A stretch of DNA of 64,000 bases from Nonomuraea terrae (lineage in GTDB: Bacteria; Actinomycetota; Actinomycetes; Streptosporangiales; Streptosporangiaceae). The stretch's first letter is position 1. Each line of letters starts with the position of its first letter. Location of the stretch: assembly GCF_004348995.1 (NCBI RefSeq), contig NZ_SMKQ01000001.1:114426-178425 (forward strand), read 5' to 3'. The notes beneath the pieces are model-generated. The model saw only the letters and a program-made list of their open reading frames with translations. It did no database searches and was not told where the DNA came from. Both the position numbers and the translations under genes were made by a program. Shown here piece by piece: positions 57,101-64,000 of the stretch.

Positions 57101-58649
57101 CCACCCGATCGCCTGGTGCAAGGAGTACGAGGGCGGCCGGTCCTTCTACACCGGTGGCGGGCACACGAGGGAGTCCTTCGCCGAGCCCGACTTCCTCAAG
57201 CACCTGCTCGGCGGCATCAACTACGCCATGGGCGAGGTCAATGCCGACTGCCGTCCCGAGGCCGGTTACACATCGATCTACAACGGCGACACGGAGGGCT
57301 GGGAGCAGGCCGGGCCCGGCAGCTTCGCCAACGCCGACGGCACCCTCACCTCCCAGGGCGGCATGGGCCTGTTCTGGTACAAGGCGAAGGAGTACGGCTC
57401 CTACTCCCTCAAGCTGGACTGGAAGATGGACGGCGACGACAACTCCGGCGTCTTCATCGGCTTCCCCGCCTCCGACGACCCGTGGTCTGCGGTGAACAAC
57501 GGTTACGAGATCCAGATCGACGCCACCGACGCCCCGGACAGGACCACGGGTTCGGTCTACGGCTTCAAGTCCGCCGATCTGGCCGCCCGCGACGCCGCGC
57601 TCAACCCGCCGGGCCAGTGGAACGCCTACGAGATCCGGGTGGAGGGCGAGCACCTGCAGATCTTCCTCAACGGGGTGAAGATCAACGACTTCACCAACAC
57701 CGACCCGGCGCGTTCTCTCGAGCAAGGGTACGTGGGCATCCAGAACCACGGCGCCGGTGACGAGGTGGCGTTCCGCAACATCCGCATCAAGGAGCTCACC
57801 CCCGAGGACGACAAGGCCCCGGTGACGAAGGCCGCGCTCGACCCGGCTGAGCAGCCGACCGGCTGGTACACCGCGCCGGTGACCGTCACCCTGACGGCCG
57901 CCGACGAGGGCTCCGGAGTCGCGAAGACCGAGTACAAGGTGGACGACGGCGACTGGGCCGCCTACACCGACCCGTTCAAGGTCGACGACGACGGGACGCA
58001 CAAGGTGTCCTTCCGGTCCACCGACAAGGCCGGTAACCAGGAGGCGGCCAAGGACGTCACGCTGAAGCTGGACGCCACCAAGCCCGAGCTGACCGTCGGC
58101 GGGTTGACCGGCGACGGGAAGTACGGCGACAGCGCCCAGGTCACGGTGACCGCCGAAGGAAAGGACGAGGGCTCGGGCATCGACACGGTGGCGGCCACGC
58201 TGGACGGCGAAGAGCTGAAGCTCGGTGAGCGGCTCGACCTGTCCACGCTCGCACTCGGCACCCACCAGATCACCGTGACCGCCACCGACAAGGCCGGCAA
58301 CGCGACCGAGCAGGCGGTGACGCTGACGGTGACCACGTCGTTCGGCGACCTCGCCACGCTGCTCGGCAGGTTCGAGGTCGACGGGCCGCTCGGAGCCCAG
58401 CTGGCCAACTTCCTGAAGTCGGCGAGCGCGAGCGACGTGAAGGCTCATCCCGAGCAGGCGCTCCACCACCTGGGCAAGTTCCGGGAGGCGGCCGCGAAGG
58501 TGGCCGACGAGAACGCCAGGGCCGTACTGGTCCGCGACGCGGATGCCTTGATCGTCCTCCTGGGCGGCCAGGCCTCCGCCGAGGGGACCGCCGCCAACGG
58601 CGGCCGATCCTTCGCGGATCTGGCGAGGCTGACCGACCAGGTTCAGTGA
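54129..58649 (+). CDS. Giant secreted multidomain protein: PQQ-type sugar dehydrogenase, PKD, CBM6, ThuA, DUF1080, Ig-like, FIMAH
   Basis: 1,506 aa. A signal peptide to about 38 is followed by a glucose/sorbosone dehydrogenase beta-propeller (42-496; GGDIDFDAAGNLYLSTGDD, GFRNPYRLSVD). Then come a PKD domain (498-585), a CBM6-like module (689-816), a ThuA domain (824-1037; VLVFSRTAGFRHDSIPAGI, FVGVHAAADTEY) and a DUF1080 (3-keto-disaccharide hydrolase) lectin-like domain (1046-1222). Two Ig-like repeats (to ~1404) and a C-terminal FIMAH helix bundle (1406-1479) finish it. ThuA/DUF1080 enzymes work on 3-keto-sugars, so it may oxidise and cleave glycans at the surface. AAAGGAAG before ATG. Confidence 0.92.
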   Translation: MPPRRTPRASRWTARICALLLPLAGLTVLPMAAPAQAHPAAIDPADYQRVELAKGVDEMGEPLTMAVLPDLSVLHTSRDGTLRRTDATGDTSVVGALNVYTHDEEGLQGVAADPGFATNRFIYLYYAPRLDTPAGDAPATGTDFSAWQGVNRLSRFTVKPDWTLDMSSEVKVLDVPADRGICCHVGGDIDFDAAGNLYLSTGDDTNPFDSAGYSPIDERTDRNPAYDAQRSSGNTDDLRGKILRIKVNPDGTYDVPEGNLFPPGTENTRPEIYAMGFRNPYRLSVDKTTGIVYVGDYGPDAGSSDPNRGPSGQVEFNRVTGPGNYGWPYCTGTNTLAETYNEYTFPSGPAGQKYDCATGGPVNNSFRNTGLPKLPPAQPAWIKYGGDSGSPPEFGGGSESPMGGPVYHYDADLKSAVKLPEDMDGHFFAGEFGRQWIKAIDVNADGTAGAISDFPWTGTQVMDMAIGPDGALYVLDYGSGYFGGDENSAVYRIEYIKGRDRSPVAVAEADKTSGKTPLTVTFSSEGSADPEGAAITYAWDFGDDTTSTDANPVKTYTDDGTYTATLTVSDPAGNTGTASVQITVGNTAPTVTLETPAEGRLFQWGDTVPFTVKVTDPEEPEIDCEKVTVTYVLGHDGHGHQISSENGCSGELTIPVDGEHDDAANIFAVFDASYTDKGGLTTKTQHILQPRHRQAEHYTAMSGVSKIDKAPAHGGRTVGDINNGEWISFKPYELSDAKMFTARVSSGGVGGTIEVRAGSATGTLLGRVSVPVTGGWETFVDVSTPLSQAPAGATELYLVFTGGSGALFDVDDFTLLAEGGGEGEGDVLVFSRTAGFRHDSIPAGIQAIKDLGFDVTATEDPGAFTTDNLAKYKAVIFLSTTGDVLNDAQQAAFESYIKAGGGFVGVHAAADTEYEWPFYGELVGAWFASHPAIQPATIKVEDRAHPATAHLGSLWNRTDEWYDYRTNARSTAHVLATLDESSYSGGRMGDDHPIAWCKEYEGGRSFYTGGGHTRESFAEPDFLKHLLGGINYAMGEVNADCRPEAGYTSIYNGDTEGWEQAGPGSFANADGTLTSQGGMGLFWYKAKEYGSYSLKLDWKMDGDDNSGVFIGFPASDDPWSAVNNGYEIQIDATDAPDRTTGSVYGFKSADLAARDAALNPPGQWNAYEIRVEGEHLQIFLNGVKINDFTNTDPARSLEQGYVGIQNHGAGDEVAFRNIRIKELTPEDDKAPVTKAALDPAEQPTGWYTAPVTVTLTAADEGSGVAKTEYKVDDGDWAAYTDPFKVDDDGTHKVSFRSTDKAGNQEAAKDVTLKLDATKPELTVGGLTGDGKYGDSAQVTVTAEGKDEGSGIDTVAATLDGEELKLGERLDLSTLALGTHQITVTATDKAGNATEQAVTLTVTTSFGDLATLLGRFEVDGPLGAQLANFLKSASASDVKAHPEQALHHLGKFREAAAKVADENARAVLVRDADALIVLLGGQASAEGTAANGGRSFADLARLTDQVQ

Positions 58650-58656
58650 CCGAAGA

Positions 58657-58689
58657 GCCCGTGGCCCGATCGCGGATCGGGCCACGGGC
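58657..58689. terminator. Bidirectional terminator between ThuA gene and amidase
   Basis: 15-bp perfect stem GCCCGTGGCCCGATC (58657-58671) with 58675-58689, 3-nt loop. Confidence 0.88.
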
Positions 58690-58715
58690 CCCGTCGCTCT
58701 GAGCAGCGCGAACCC

Positions 58716-60194
58716 TCAGAAGGAGAAGCCGGGCGCTCTGGTCGGGGGGTGGACGGCCTGGAGCTGGGCGGCCAGGCCGAGCAGCTGCGGCTCGCCGCCC
58801 GGCGGGGCGACGAGCTGCACGCCGATCGGCATCCCGGTGGAGTGGGTGGCCAGCGGGACGGTCATCGCGGGCCAGCCGCACATGTTCCACGCGCCGGTCG
58901 CCGGCGCGTACCTGACGTTGGTCAGGGCGTTGCGCAGGAACCCGCGTTCGCCCCAGCGCTCGGCCACGGGCGGCACGGCGGCCAGGGCCGGCATGACCAG
59001 CACGTCGGCCCTGCCCAACCACTGGTCGGCGCCGTAGCCGCTCCAGCGCTGCCGGCCGCGTACGCCGTCCAACCCGAGCGCGCCGAGCACCCGTCCGGCA
59101 CGGACGAGCGCGCGCGTGCGTCGTTCGAGGCGAGGACGGTCGAGGTCACCGGCGGAGGAGGCGGCGCGGCCGAGCCAGGTCGCGACCGTGGCCGGTCCCA
59201 GCCAGAAGGGCAGCCGGTGGTCGTGCTCGACGATCGTGTGCCCGGCCACCCGCAACGTCTCCGCCGCCGCGCGTACGGCCGCCCGGAACTCCCGGTCCAT
59301 CGGCAGGCCCACCGGCAGTGGCTGCGCGGCGTAGGCCACCCGCAGGTCGAACGGCTCGGGCCCGTCCGGCGGCGGCTGCGGCTCCCATACCTGGTCCTCG
59401 TCCGCCCAGACCGAGCGCAGCATGGGTTTCGGCGGCTCCACCCGCCGCCCGCCGCGCCACGCCTCCGCCAGCGACGGGTCGCCGGCCAGCACCGACAGCG
59501 CGAGCGCCAGGTCGGCCGCGGTGGTGGCGAAGGGGCCGTTCTCGGCGAGCCGGTCCCAGTCGTCCGACGGCGGCGGCACCAGCCCGGGGCCCGGCTTGAT
59601 GGCGAGCACTCCGCAGCAGGCCGCCGGGATCCGCAACGATCCCATGCCGTCGTTGCCGAGCGCGAGCGGCACCATGCCCGCCGCCACGGCCGCGGCGCTG
59701 CCGGACGACGAGCCGCCGGCCGTGCGCGAGAGGTCCCACGGGTTGCGGACGACGCCGTACGCGCTGTCGCCGAACGCGACGAGGGCCAGCTCGGGCAGGT
59801 TCGTCAGCCCCACGATCACGGCGCCCGCGGCGCGCAGCCGGGCCACGGCCGGGTGGTCCTCAGAAGCAGGCGCGTCGGACGTCGCGGCGGACCCGGCGCG
59901 GGGGGCCTCGCCGGCCACCTGCAGGTTGTCCTTGACCGCCACCGGCACCCCGGCCAGCGGCAGCTCGGCCAGGTCACGCCGTTTCCGCAACAGCCGCGCC
60001 TCGTCCACGGCCTGCTCCCGGACCAGCCGGAACGCGCGGATCCGGGGATCGCGCTCGGCGATGACGTGCAGGTGCTCCTCGACGACGGTCGTGGCGGCGA
60101 CCTCCCCGCGCCGGACGGCCGTCGCGATCTCCACAGCGGACCTGCCTGCCCACACCATGTCTTGAGTGTGCAGGTTCAGGTACGGTCCGTCCAT
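58716..60194 (-). CDS. Amidase-signature family hydrolase
   Basis: 492 aa. Ser-Ser-Lys triad: Lys88 in VPVAVKDN, Ser in RTAGGSSSGSAAAVAAG (about 163), nucleophile Ser186 in NDGMGSLRIPA. Hydrolyses carboxamides to acid and ammonia; no GatA partner genes, so a stand-alone catabolic amidase. No strong ribosome site for ATG 60194; ATG 60158 (MVWAGRSAVEIATAV) is the alternative start. Confidence 0.9.
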   Translation of the reverse strand: MDGPYLNLHTQDMVWAGRSAVEIATAVRRGEVAATTVVEEHLHVIAERDPRIRAFRLVREQAVDEARLLRKRRDLAELPLAGVPVAVKDNLQVAGEAPRAGSAATSDAPASEDHPAVARLRAAGAVIVGLTNLPELALVAFGDSAYGVVRNPWDLSRTAGGSSSGSAAAVAAGMVPLALGNDGMGSLRIPAACCGVLAIKPGPGLVPPPSDDWDRLAENGPFATTAADLALALSVLAGDPSLAEAWRGGRRVEPPKPMLRSVWADEDQVWEPQPPPDGPEPFDLRVAYAAQPLPVGLPMDREFRAAVRAAAETLRVAGHTIVEHDHRLPFWLGPATVATWLGRAASSAGDLDRPRLERRTRALVRAGRVLGALGLDGVRGRQRWSGYGADQWLGRADVLVMPALAAVPPVAERWGERGFLRNALTNVRYAPATGAWNMCGWPAMTVPLATHSTGMPIGVQLVAPPGGEPQLLGLAAQLQAVHPPTRAPGFSF

Positions 60195-60225
60195 GTGAAC
60201 GGGGCCCCATGAAAGCGCCCGGCTC

Positions 60226-60861
60226 TCATGGCTTGAGCCAGACGCGGAGGGGGCCGATGGTGGTGAAGCCGTGGTGGAGGGCGGGCTCCGGGTCGGTCTC
60301 GTAGCCGACCAGGGGGCGGCCGGGGAACAGGGCGGCGGCCGTGGCGAGGACGCCCGGCCAGGGGTCGGGGCCGAAGACGTTCGACACGCCCACGGCCGGG
60401 CCGGTAGCGGTGAGCACCGCGCCATGGGCGTTGACGCGGTCGTACACGATCGTCGCCTCCGTCAGGAGGGCGGGCGGGAACAGGTCCGTGACCTCGCCCG
60501 CGAAGCACGCCCGCTCCCACCCCGCCAGCGTGGCGGGGTCGCGGACGACCTCCCACGGCATCCCCGCCGCGGCGGGCGCTGCGCGGTGGATCCACTGGGC
60601 CTCGAACAGCACGTCGAAGCCCGGCAGGTCGAGTACGGCGAAGCTGTCCTTGACCGTCGCCCCGGTGCCCGCGTCGATGCCGCCGAGCACGTCGGCGGCC
60701 GTCGCGTCGGGGGAGAGCGTGACGGCGTCGGGGTAGAAGGGCGGTGTCCTGACCGGGTTGGTCCACGCCCGGCCGGTGAACGCCCCGGGCCTGCCGTGGG
60801 CGCGGCACATCAGGTCACACCACGCCGCGTTGTCGCGGGCGGCCTCCGTCAGCACGTTCAC
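60226..60861 (-). CDS. GNAT-like protein of unknown function
   Basis: 211 aa. The C-terminal half follows an acetyltransferase-like pattern ([62 protein letters not shown]), lacking a clear Q/R-x-x-G-x-G/A loop. GTG start with AAAGGCAGAG upstream. Its promoter region is the duplicated hrpB 3' fragment. 31 nt upstream of the amidase on the same strand, so possibly one operon. Confidence 0.7.
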   Translation of the reverse strand: MNVLTEAARDNAAWCDLMCRAHGRPGAFTGRAWTNPVRTPPFYPDAVTLSPDATAADVLGGIDAGTGATVKDSFAVLDLPGFDVLFEAQWIHRAAPAAAGMPWEVVRDPATLAGWERACFAGEVTDLFPPALLTEATIVYDRVNAHGAVLTATGPAVGVSNVFGPDPWPGVLATAAALFPGRPLVGYETDPEPALHHGFTTIGPLRVWLKP

Positions 60862-60870
60862 GCTCTGCCT

Positions 60871-60973
60871 TTCGTACGGCGGGTGGGGGGTGCGGTCAGC
60901 GGGTCCTCCGGCCACGGGCGCTTACGGTAGCGGCCGCGCATCTCCGCGCGTACGGAACGGTAGCCGTCACGCC
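60871..60973 (-). repeat. Direct repeat copy 1: duplicated 3' end of hrpB
   Basis: 103 bp, ungapped, 97 of 103 identical to 62997-63099 by my alignment. Reads [34 protein letters not shown] on the minus strand, the HrpB C-terminus. Beyond 60973 the likeness fades. Together with the intact copy it brackets the ABC-F gene. Confidence 0.85.
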
Positions 60974-61054
60974 GGCCAGCCGCAGGTCGTGGCGCTCCCA
61001 CCGCCGGACGGCCGTCGCGCTCGCCGCGAGCGGCCACGGCGCACCCGGGGCCGG

Positions 61055-62677
61055 TCACCCGCCGATCTCCTCCGGCCGGACCTCCTGCAGTTCGCCGTCC
61101 AGCAGGAGCCAGCGCGTGATGCCGATCGACTCCAGGAAGGAAAGGTCGTGGCCGGCCACGATCAGCGCCCCCTCGTAGGACTCCAACGCCGACGTGAGCT
61201 GGCGGACGCTCGCCATGTCGAGGTTGTTCGTGGGCTCGTCCAGCATCAACAGCTGCGGGGCCGGCTCGGCCAGCATCAGCGCCGCGAGGGTCGCGCGGAA
61301 GCGTTCACCGCCGGAGAGGGTGTCCGCGCGCTGGTCGGCGCGGGCACCACGGAACAGGAAGCGGGCGAGACGGGCTCTGATCCGGTTGTTGGTGGCGGCC
61401 GGCGCGAAACTGGCCACGTTCTCCGCGACCGTCGACTCCCCGTCCAGCACGTCGAGTCGCTGGGGCAGGAAACGCAGGGGCACGTGCGCCTGGGCCTGGC
61501 CGCCGACGGGTTCGAGCTCGCCCGCGATGGTCCGCAGCAGCGTCGTCTTGCCGGCGCCGTTACGGCCGATCAGCGCGATCCGCTCGGGACCGTGGGCGTG
61601 GAAGGAGCCCACCCGTGCGCCGTGGGCGAGTTCGAGGTCGTCGAGGGTGAGGACGGCGCGGCCCGGTGGTACGGCGGTGCAGGGCAGGTCGACGCGGATC
61701 TCGTCGTCGTCCCGTACCGCGTCCGCCGCCTCGTCGAGCCGCTCCCTGGCCTCGGTCAGCTTCTCCTCGTGCATGATCCGGTGCTTGCCCGCCGACACCT
61801 GGGCCGCTCGTTTGCGCGCCCCCATGACGATCTTGGGCTCGCGCTTGTTCTCGTACATCTTCTGGCCGTACCGCTTGCGGCGGGCCAACTTGGTCTGGGC
61901 ATCCATGAGTTCGCGCTTCTGTTTGCGCAGGTCGGCCTCGGCGACGCGCACCATGCGCTCGGCCGCCTCCTGTTCGGTGGCGAGTGCCTCCTCGTAGTCG
62001 GTGAAGTTGCCGCCGTACCGGGTGACCGTCCCGGAGCGCAGGTCGGCGATCTGGTCGACCAGGTCGAGGAGTTCACGGTCGTGGCTGACCACGACCATCA
62101 CTCCGTTCCAGGACGCGACGGTGTCGTGGAGGCGCCGGCGCGCGTACAGGTCGAGGTTGTTGGTGGGTTCGTCGAGCAGCAGGATGTCGGGGCGGGCGAG
62201 CAGCAGCGCGGCAAGGCGCAGCAGCACCGACTCGCCGCCGGAGACCTCGCCGACGGTGCGATCCAGGTCGATGTGGCCGAGGCCGAGCTCGCCGAGGGTG
62301 GCGCGGGCGCGCTCCTCCACGTCCCAGCCGTCGCCGACGGTCTCGAAGTGCGTCTGGGAGACGTCGCCCGCCTCGATGGCGTGCAGCGCGGCACGCGACT
62401 CCGCGATGCCGAGCGCCTCGTCGACCCGCAGGGCGGTGTCGAGGGTGACGTTCTGCGGCAGGTAGCCGACCTCGCCGGTGACCCGGACGGTGCCGTACGC
62501 CGGGGCGAGCTCGCCCGCGATCAGCTTGAGCAGGGTCGACTTGCCGGAGCCGTTGACCCCGACCAGGCCGGTGCGGCCGGGGCCGAAGGCCACGTCCAGG
62601 CCGTCGAGGACGGCGGTGCCGTCGGACCAGACGAAGGAGAGCGACGTGCAGGTGATGGAAGCGGAGGTGGTGGACAC
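61055..62677 (-). CDS. ABC-F ATPase (ribosome-protection type candidate)
   Basis: 540 aa, two ABC cassettes and no membrane segment: Walker [19 protein letters not shown] and [18 protein letters not shown], signatures [16 protein letters not shown] and [16 protein letters not shown], Walker [12 protein letters not shown] and [11 protein letters not shown]. The interdomain linker (about 235-330) is long and basic ([21 protein letters not shown]), as in ARE-type ABC-F proteins. May displace macrolides/lincosamides from ribosomes or be a housekeeping factor. GTG start with GCGAGG. Lies between hrpB repeats. Confidence 0.9.
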   Translation of the reverse strand: MSTTSASITCTSLSFVWSDGTAVLDGLDVAFGPGRTGLVGVNGSGKSTLLKLIAGELAPAYGTVRVTGEVGYLPQNVTLDTALRVDEALGIAESRAALHAIEAGDVSQTHFETVGDGWDVEERARATLGELGLGHIDLDRTVGEVSGGESVLLRLAALLLARPDILLLDEPTNNLDLYARRRLHDTVASWNGVMVVVSHDRELLDLVDQIADLRSGTVTRYGGNFTDYEEALATEQEAAERMVRVAEADLRKQKRELMDAQTKLARRKRYGQKMYENKREPKIVMGARKRAAQVSAGKHRIMHEEKLTEARERLDEAADAVRDDDEIRVDLPCTAVPPGRAVLTLDDLELAHGARVGSFHAHGPERIALIGRNGAGKTTLLRTIAGELEPVGGQAQAHVPLRFLPQRLDVLDGESTVAENVASFAPAATNNRIRARLARFLFRGARADQRADTLSGGERFRATLAALMLAEPAPQLLMLDEPTNNLDMASVRQLTSALESYEGALIVAGHDLSFLESIGITRWLLLDGELQEVRPEEIGG

Positions 62678-62983
62678 ATGGGCCTCGCGGTGGCTCGATG
62701 CGGACGGGGCGAACGCGTATCGAGACACCGGAGCGGCGACCACCAGCGACGGCTGGGGGAGGCGGGGGCAGCGAAAAAGCCCTGTTCCGGAGGACGGCTC
62801 GGGTGCCGAGGTCGCACGCGGCGCACACCACGGGCGGGTGTGACGCGGTGTCTCAGGACCTCAGACGAACAACGTCCTTCTCCAATCGGCGGCAACAGGA
62901 TCTTCTACACCGTAGGAGGCGGGCTGTCGGCCGTCAAAGGAATTACGGCCGCGATGCCGGGCCTGTCGTGGGCTCGGCGTCTG
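62678..62983 (-). promoter_or_regulatory. Leader/promoter gap of ABC-F gene
   Basis: About 300 bp without a convincing gene. On the minus strand a weak stem (AGC...GCT with CCT/AGG inside, 62778-62799) is followed by TTTTT (62778-62774), which could act as an attenuator ahead of the ABC-F start, as known for several ABC-F resistance genes. Only suggestive. Repeat copy 2 starts at 62997. Confidence 0.3.
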
Positions 62984-64000
62984 TCACGGCCGTCCCTTCG
63001 TACGGCGGGTGGGGGGCGCGGTCAGCGGATCCTCCGGCCACGGGTGCTTGGGGTAGCGGCCGCGCATCTCCGCGCGTACGGAACGGTAGGCGTCACGCCA
63101 GAACGACGCCAGGTCGGCCGTGACGGCCAGCGGCCGGCCCGCCGGGGACAGCAGGTGGACGAGCACCGGCACGCCCGCGATCCGCGGCGTCTCCTGCCAG
63201 CCGAACACCTCCTGCAGTTTCACCGCCAGCACCGGCTGCTCGCCCGAGTAGTCGACGCGGACGCGGGATCCGCTCGGCACCTCGATGCGTTCGGGGGCGA
63301 CCGCGTCGAGGCGTTCGCTCCACGGGATCAGGCGTCTCAGGGCTGTGGCCACGTCGATGCGTTCGAGGTCGGCGCGGCGGCGGGCCCTGGAGAGCTCCGG
63401 TTCGAGCCACTGGTCGGCCAGGTCGGCGAGCGCGTCCATCGGGGGCCAGGGGTCGCCGATCGCCCGGTGGCAGAACGCCAGACGGGCTCTCAGCTCGTTC
63501 GCCTGCTTCGTCCAGGTCAGGACGTCTTCGGTACGCAGGCCGTACCGGATGGCCTCGCGGACGTCGGCGTCCCGGAGCTGGGTGGCGGACAGCTCGATGG
63601 CGCCCAGCCGTTCGACCCTGCGGGCGGACACGTCGCCGCGCCGCTCGCCCGGCGGGACGCGCCAGACGACCTCGTCCTCGACGGTCGGCTCGACGGCCAG
63701 CCGCGCGATGGCCTCGTCGATGACCACGGCCTGCCGGACGCGGGCCGACGCCGAGCCCGTCGGCCGGTCGGCCACGGCGATGGCCAGCCACTCGGCGGTC
63801 CGCAGCCTGGACCCCTCGGCGAGCTGCGCCTGCGTCCCTGACGCCATGAGGTAACCGCCCCCACGCCGCCGCGCCACCCGTTCAGGAAACGCCAACGCCA
63901 CCACCATCCCAGCCAGCACATCCTCTCGCGGGACGCCCTCACCGCGTCCCCCTCCCGCCGCTACGTAGGCGCGCTCCGCGGTGGCTGGGCTCTTGGAGGG
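62984..64000 (-). CDS. hrpB: ATP-dependent helicase HrpB, C-terminal part (5' end outside window)
   Basis: At least 338 codons, open to the window edge. Contains the HrpB-specific C-terminal region: [146 protein letters not shown]. The DEAH helicase motifs are upstream, outside the window. Its final ~34 codons are duplicated at 60871-60973. Confidence 0.93.
   Translation of the reverse strand, partial: PSKSPATAERAYVAAGGGRGEGVPREDVLAGMVVALAFPERVARRRGGGYLMASGTQAQLAEGSRLRTAEWLAIAVADRPTGSASARVRQAVVIDEAIARLAVEPTVEDEVVWRVPPGERRGDVSARRVERLGAIELSATQLRDADVREAIRYGLRTEDVLTWTKQANELRARLAFCHRAIGDPWPPMDALADLADQWLEPELSRARRRADLERIDVATALRRLIPWSERLDAVAPERIEVPSGSRVRVDYSGEQPVLAVKLQEVFGWQETPRIAGVPVLVHLLSPAGRPLAVTADLASFWRDAYRSVRAEMRGRYPKHPWPEDPLTAPPTRRTKGRP
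62997..63099 (-). repeat. Direct repeat copy 2 (intact hrpB 3' end)
   Basis: The parental copy of the 103-bp repeat, in the coding end of hrpB; six mismatches to copy 1 and no gaps. Spacing between repeat starts is 2,126 bp. Confidence 0.85.

Noticed and set aside
60226..62677. Transposon or insertion sequence around the ABC-F gene
   Set aside because: Repeats are direct, imperfect, 103 bp and part of hrpB; no transposase gene or terminal inverted repeats are present.

Overview
The window is high-GC, codon-biased actinobacterial DNA with GTG/TTG starts, ATGA/GTGA gene overlaps and many GC-rich intrinsic terminators. The order tRNA-Thr, tRNA-Met, rpmG, two MaoC-type hydratases and murB, together with a CBM2-linked xylanase, GH25 and GH26 hydrolases, LAL-type and CmtR-like regulators and many F420/flavin enzymes, points to a filamentous soil actinomycete. 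My best guess is Streptosporangiales, perhaps Nonomuraea, but that is inference. No insertion sequence, phage or CRISPR array was seen.

Layout. 1-4.7 kb: YceI end, secreted M14 carboxypeptidase, secreted GH11 xylanase, and a His-rich secreted protein. 4.7-9.6 kb: MFS exporter, two ArsR-type regulators, a CDF cation exporter, and a FluC-DUF190-FluC fluoride operon with a folded leader holding nested small ORFs. 9.6-14.4 kb: PHP-protein remnant, formamidase-like enzyme, VanZ-RDD membrane protein, LLM oxidoreductase, and an AraC/VOC pair. 14.4-28 kb: a surface-glycan locus. It has a tightly overlapping eight-gene polysaccharide operon (phosphoglycosyl transferase, polymerase/ligase, flippase, deacetylase, GT4, chain-length protein, GNAT, GT4) facing a GH26-like secreted glycosidase. 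Next to that lies a minus-strand ATP-grasp ligase, flavoprotein and GEVED surface-protein module. 28-36 kb: CmtR-like regulator, small secreted protein, methyltransferase, SDR, TetR with its operator and O-methyltransferase, GNAT, two NUDIX, DUF2255 and flavin reductase-like proteins. 36-40 kb: DrrAB-type ABC exporter, GH25 lysozyme, NlpC/P60 hydrolase. 40-47 kb: the conserved tRNA/rpmG/had/murB block, interrupted by a LysR/MFS pair, then a Mn2+ riboswitch (yybP-ykoY) with a TMEM165/GDT1 Mn exporter. 47-54 kb: a large LAL regulator, a 48-aa protein, and deoC with two aldehyde dehydrogenases, the second a half-enzyme. 54-64 kb: a 1,506-aa multidomain sugar dehydrogenase/ThuA/DUF1080 protein, an amidase, a GNAT-like protein, an ABC-F protein between direct repeats of the hrpB 3' end, and hrpB running off the edge.

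Two themes stand out. First, intergenic gaps hold recognisable gene scars: fused TetR and SDR C-termini, a GNAT motif, a PHP protein, an NmrA-type C-terminus, a frameshifted SnoaL protein and a duplicated hrpB tail. Second, local control is unusually legible: perfect inverted repeats at regulator promoters, promoters that appear to give leaderless mRNAs, a riboswitch whose alternative hairpin competes with its own P1 stem, and leader ORFs before the fluoride and ThuA genes. The best candidates for undescribed biology are the glycan locus with its ATP-grasp/flavoprotein module and the fluoride-operon leader.
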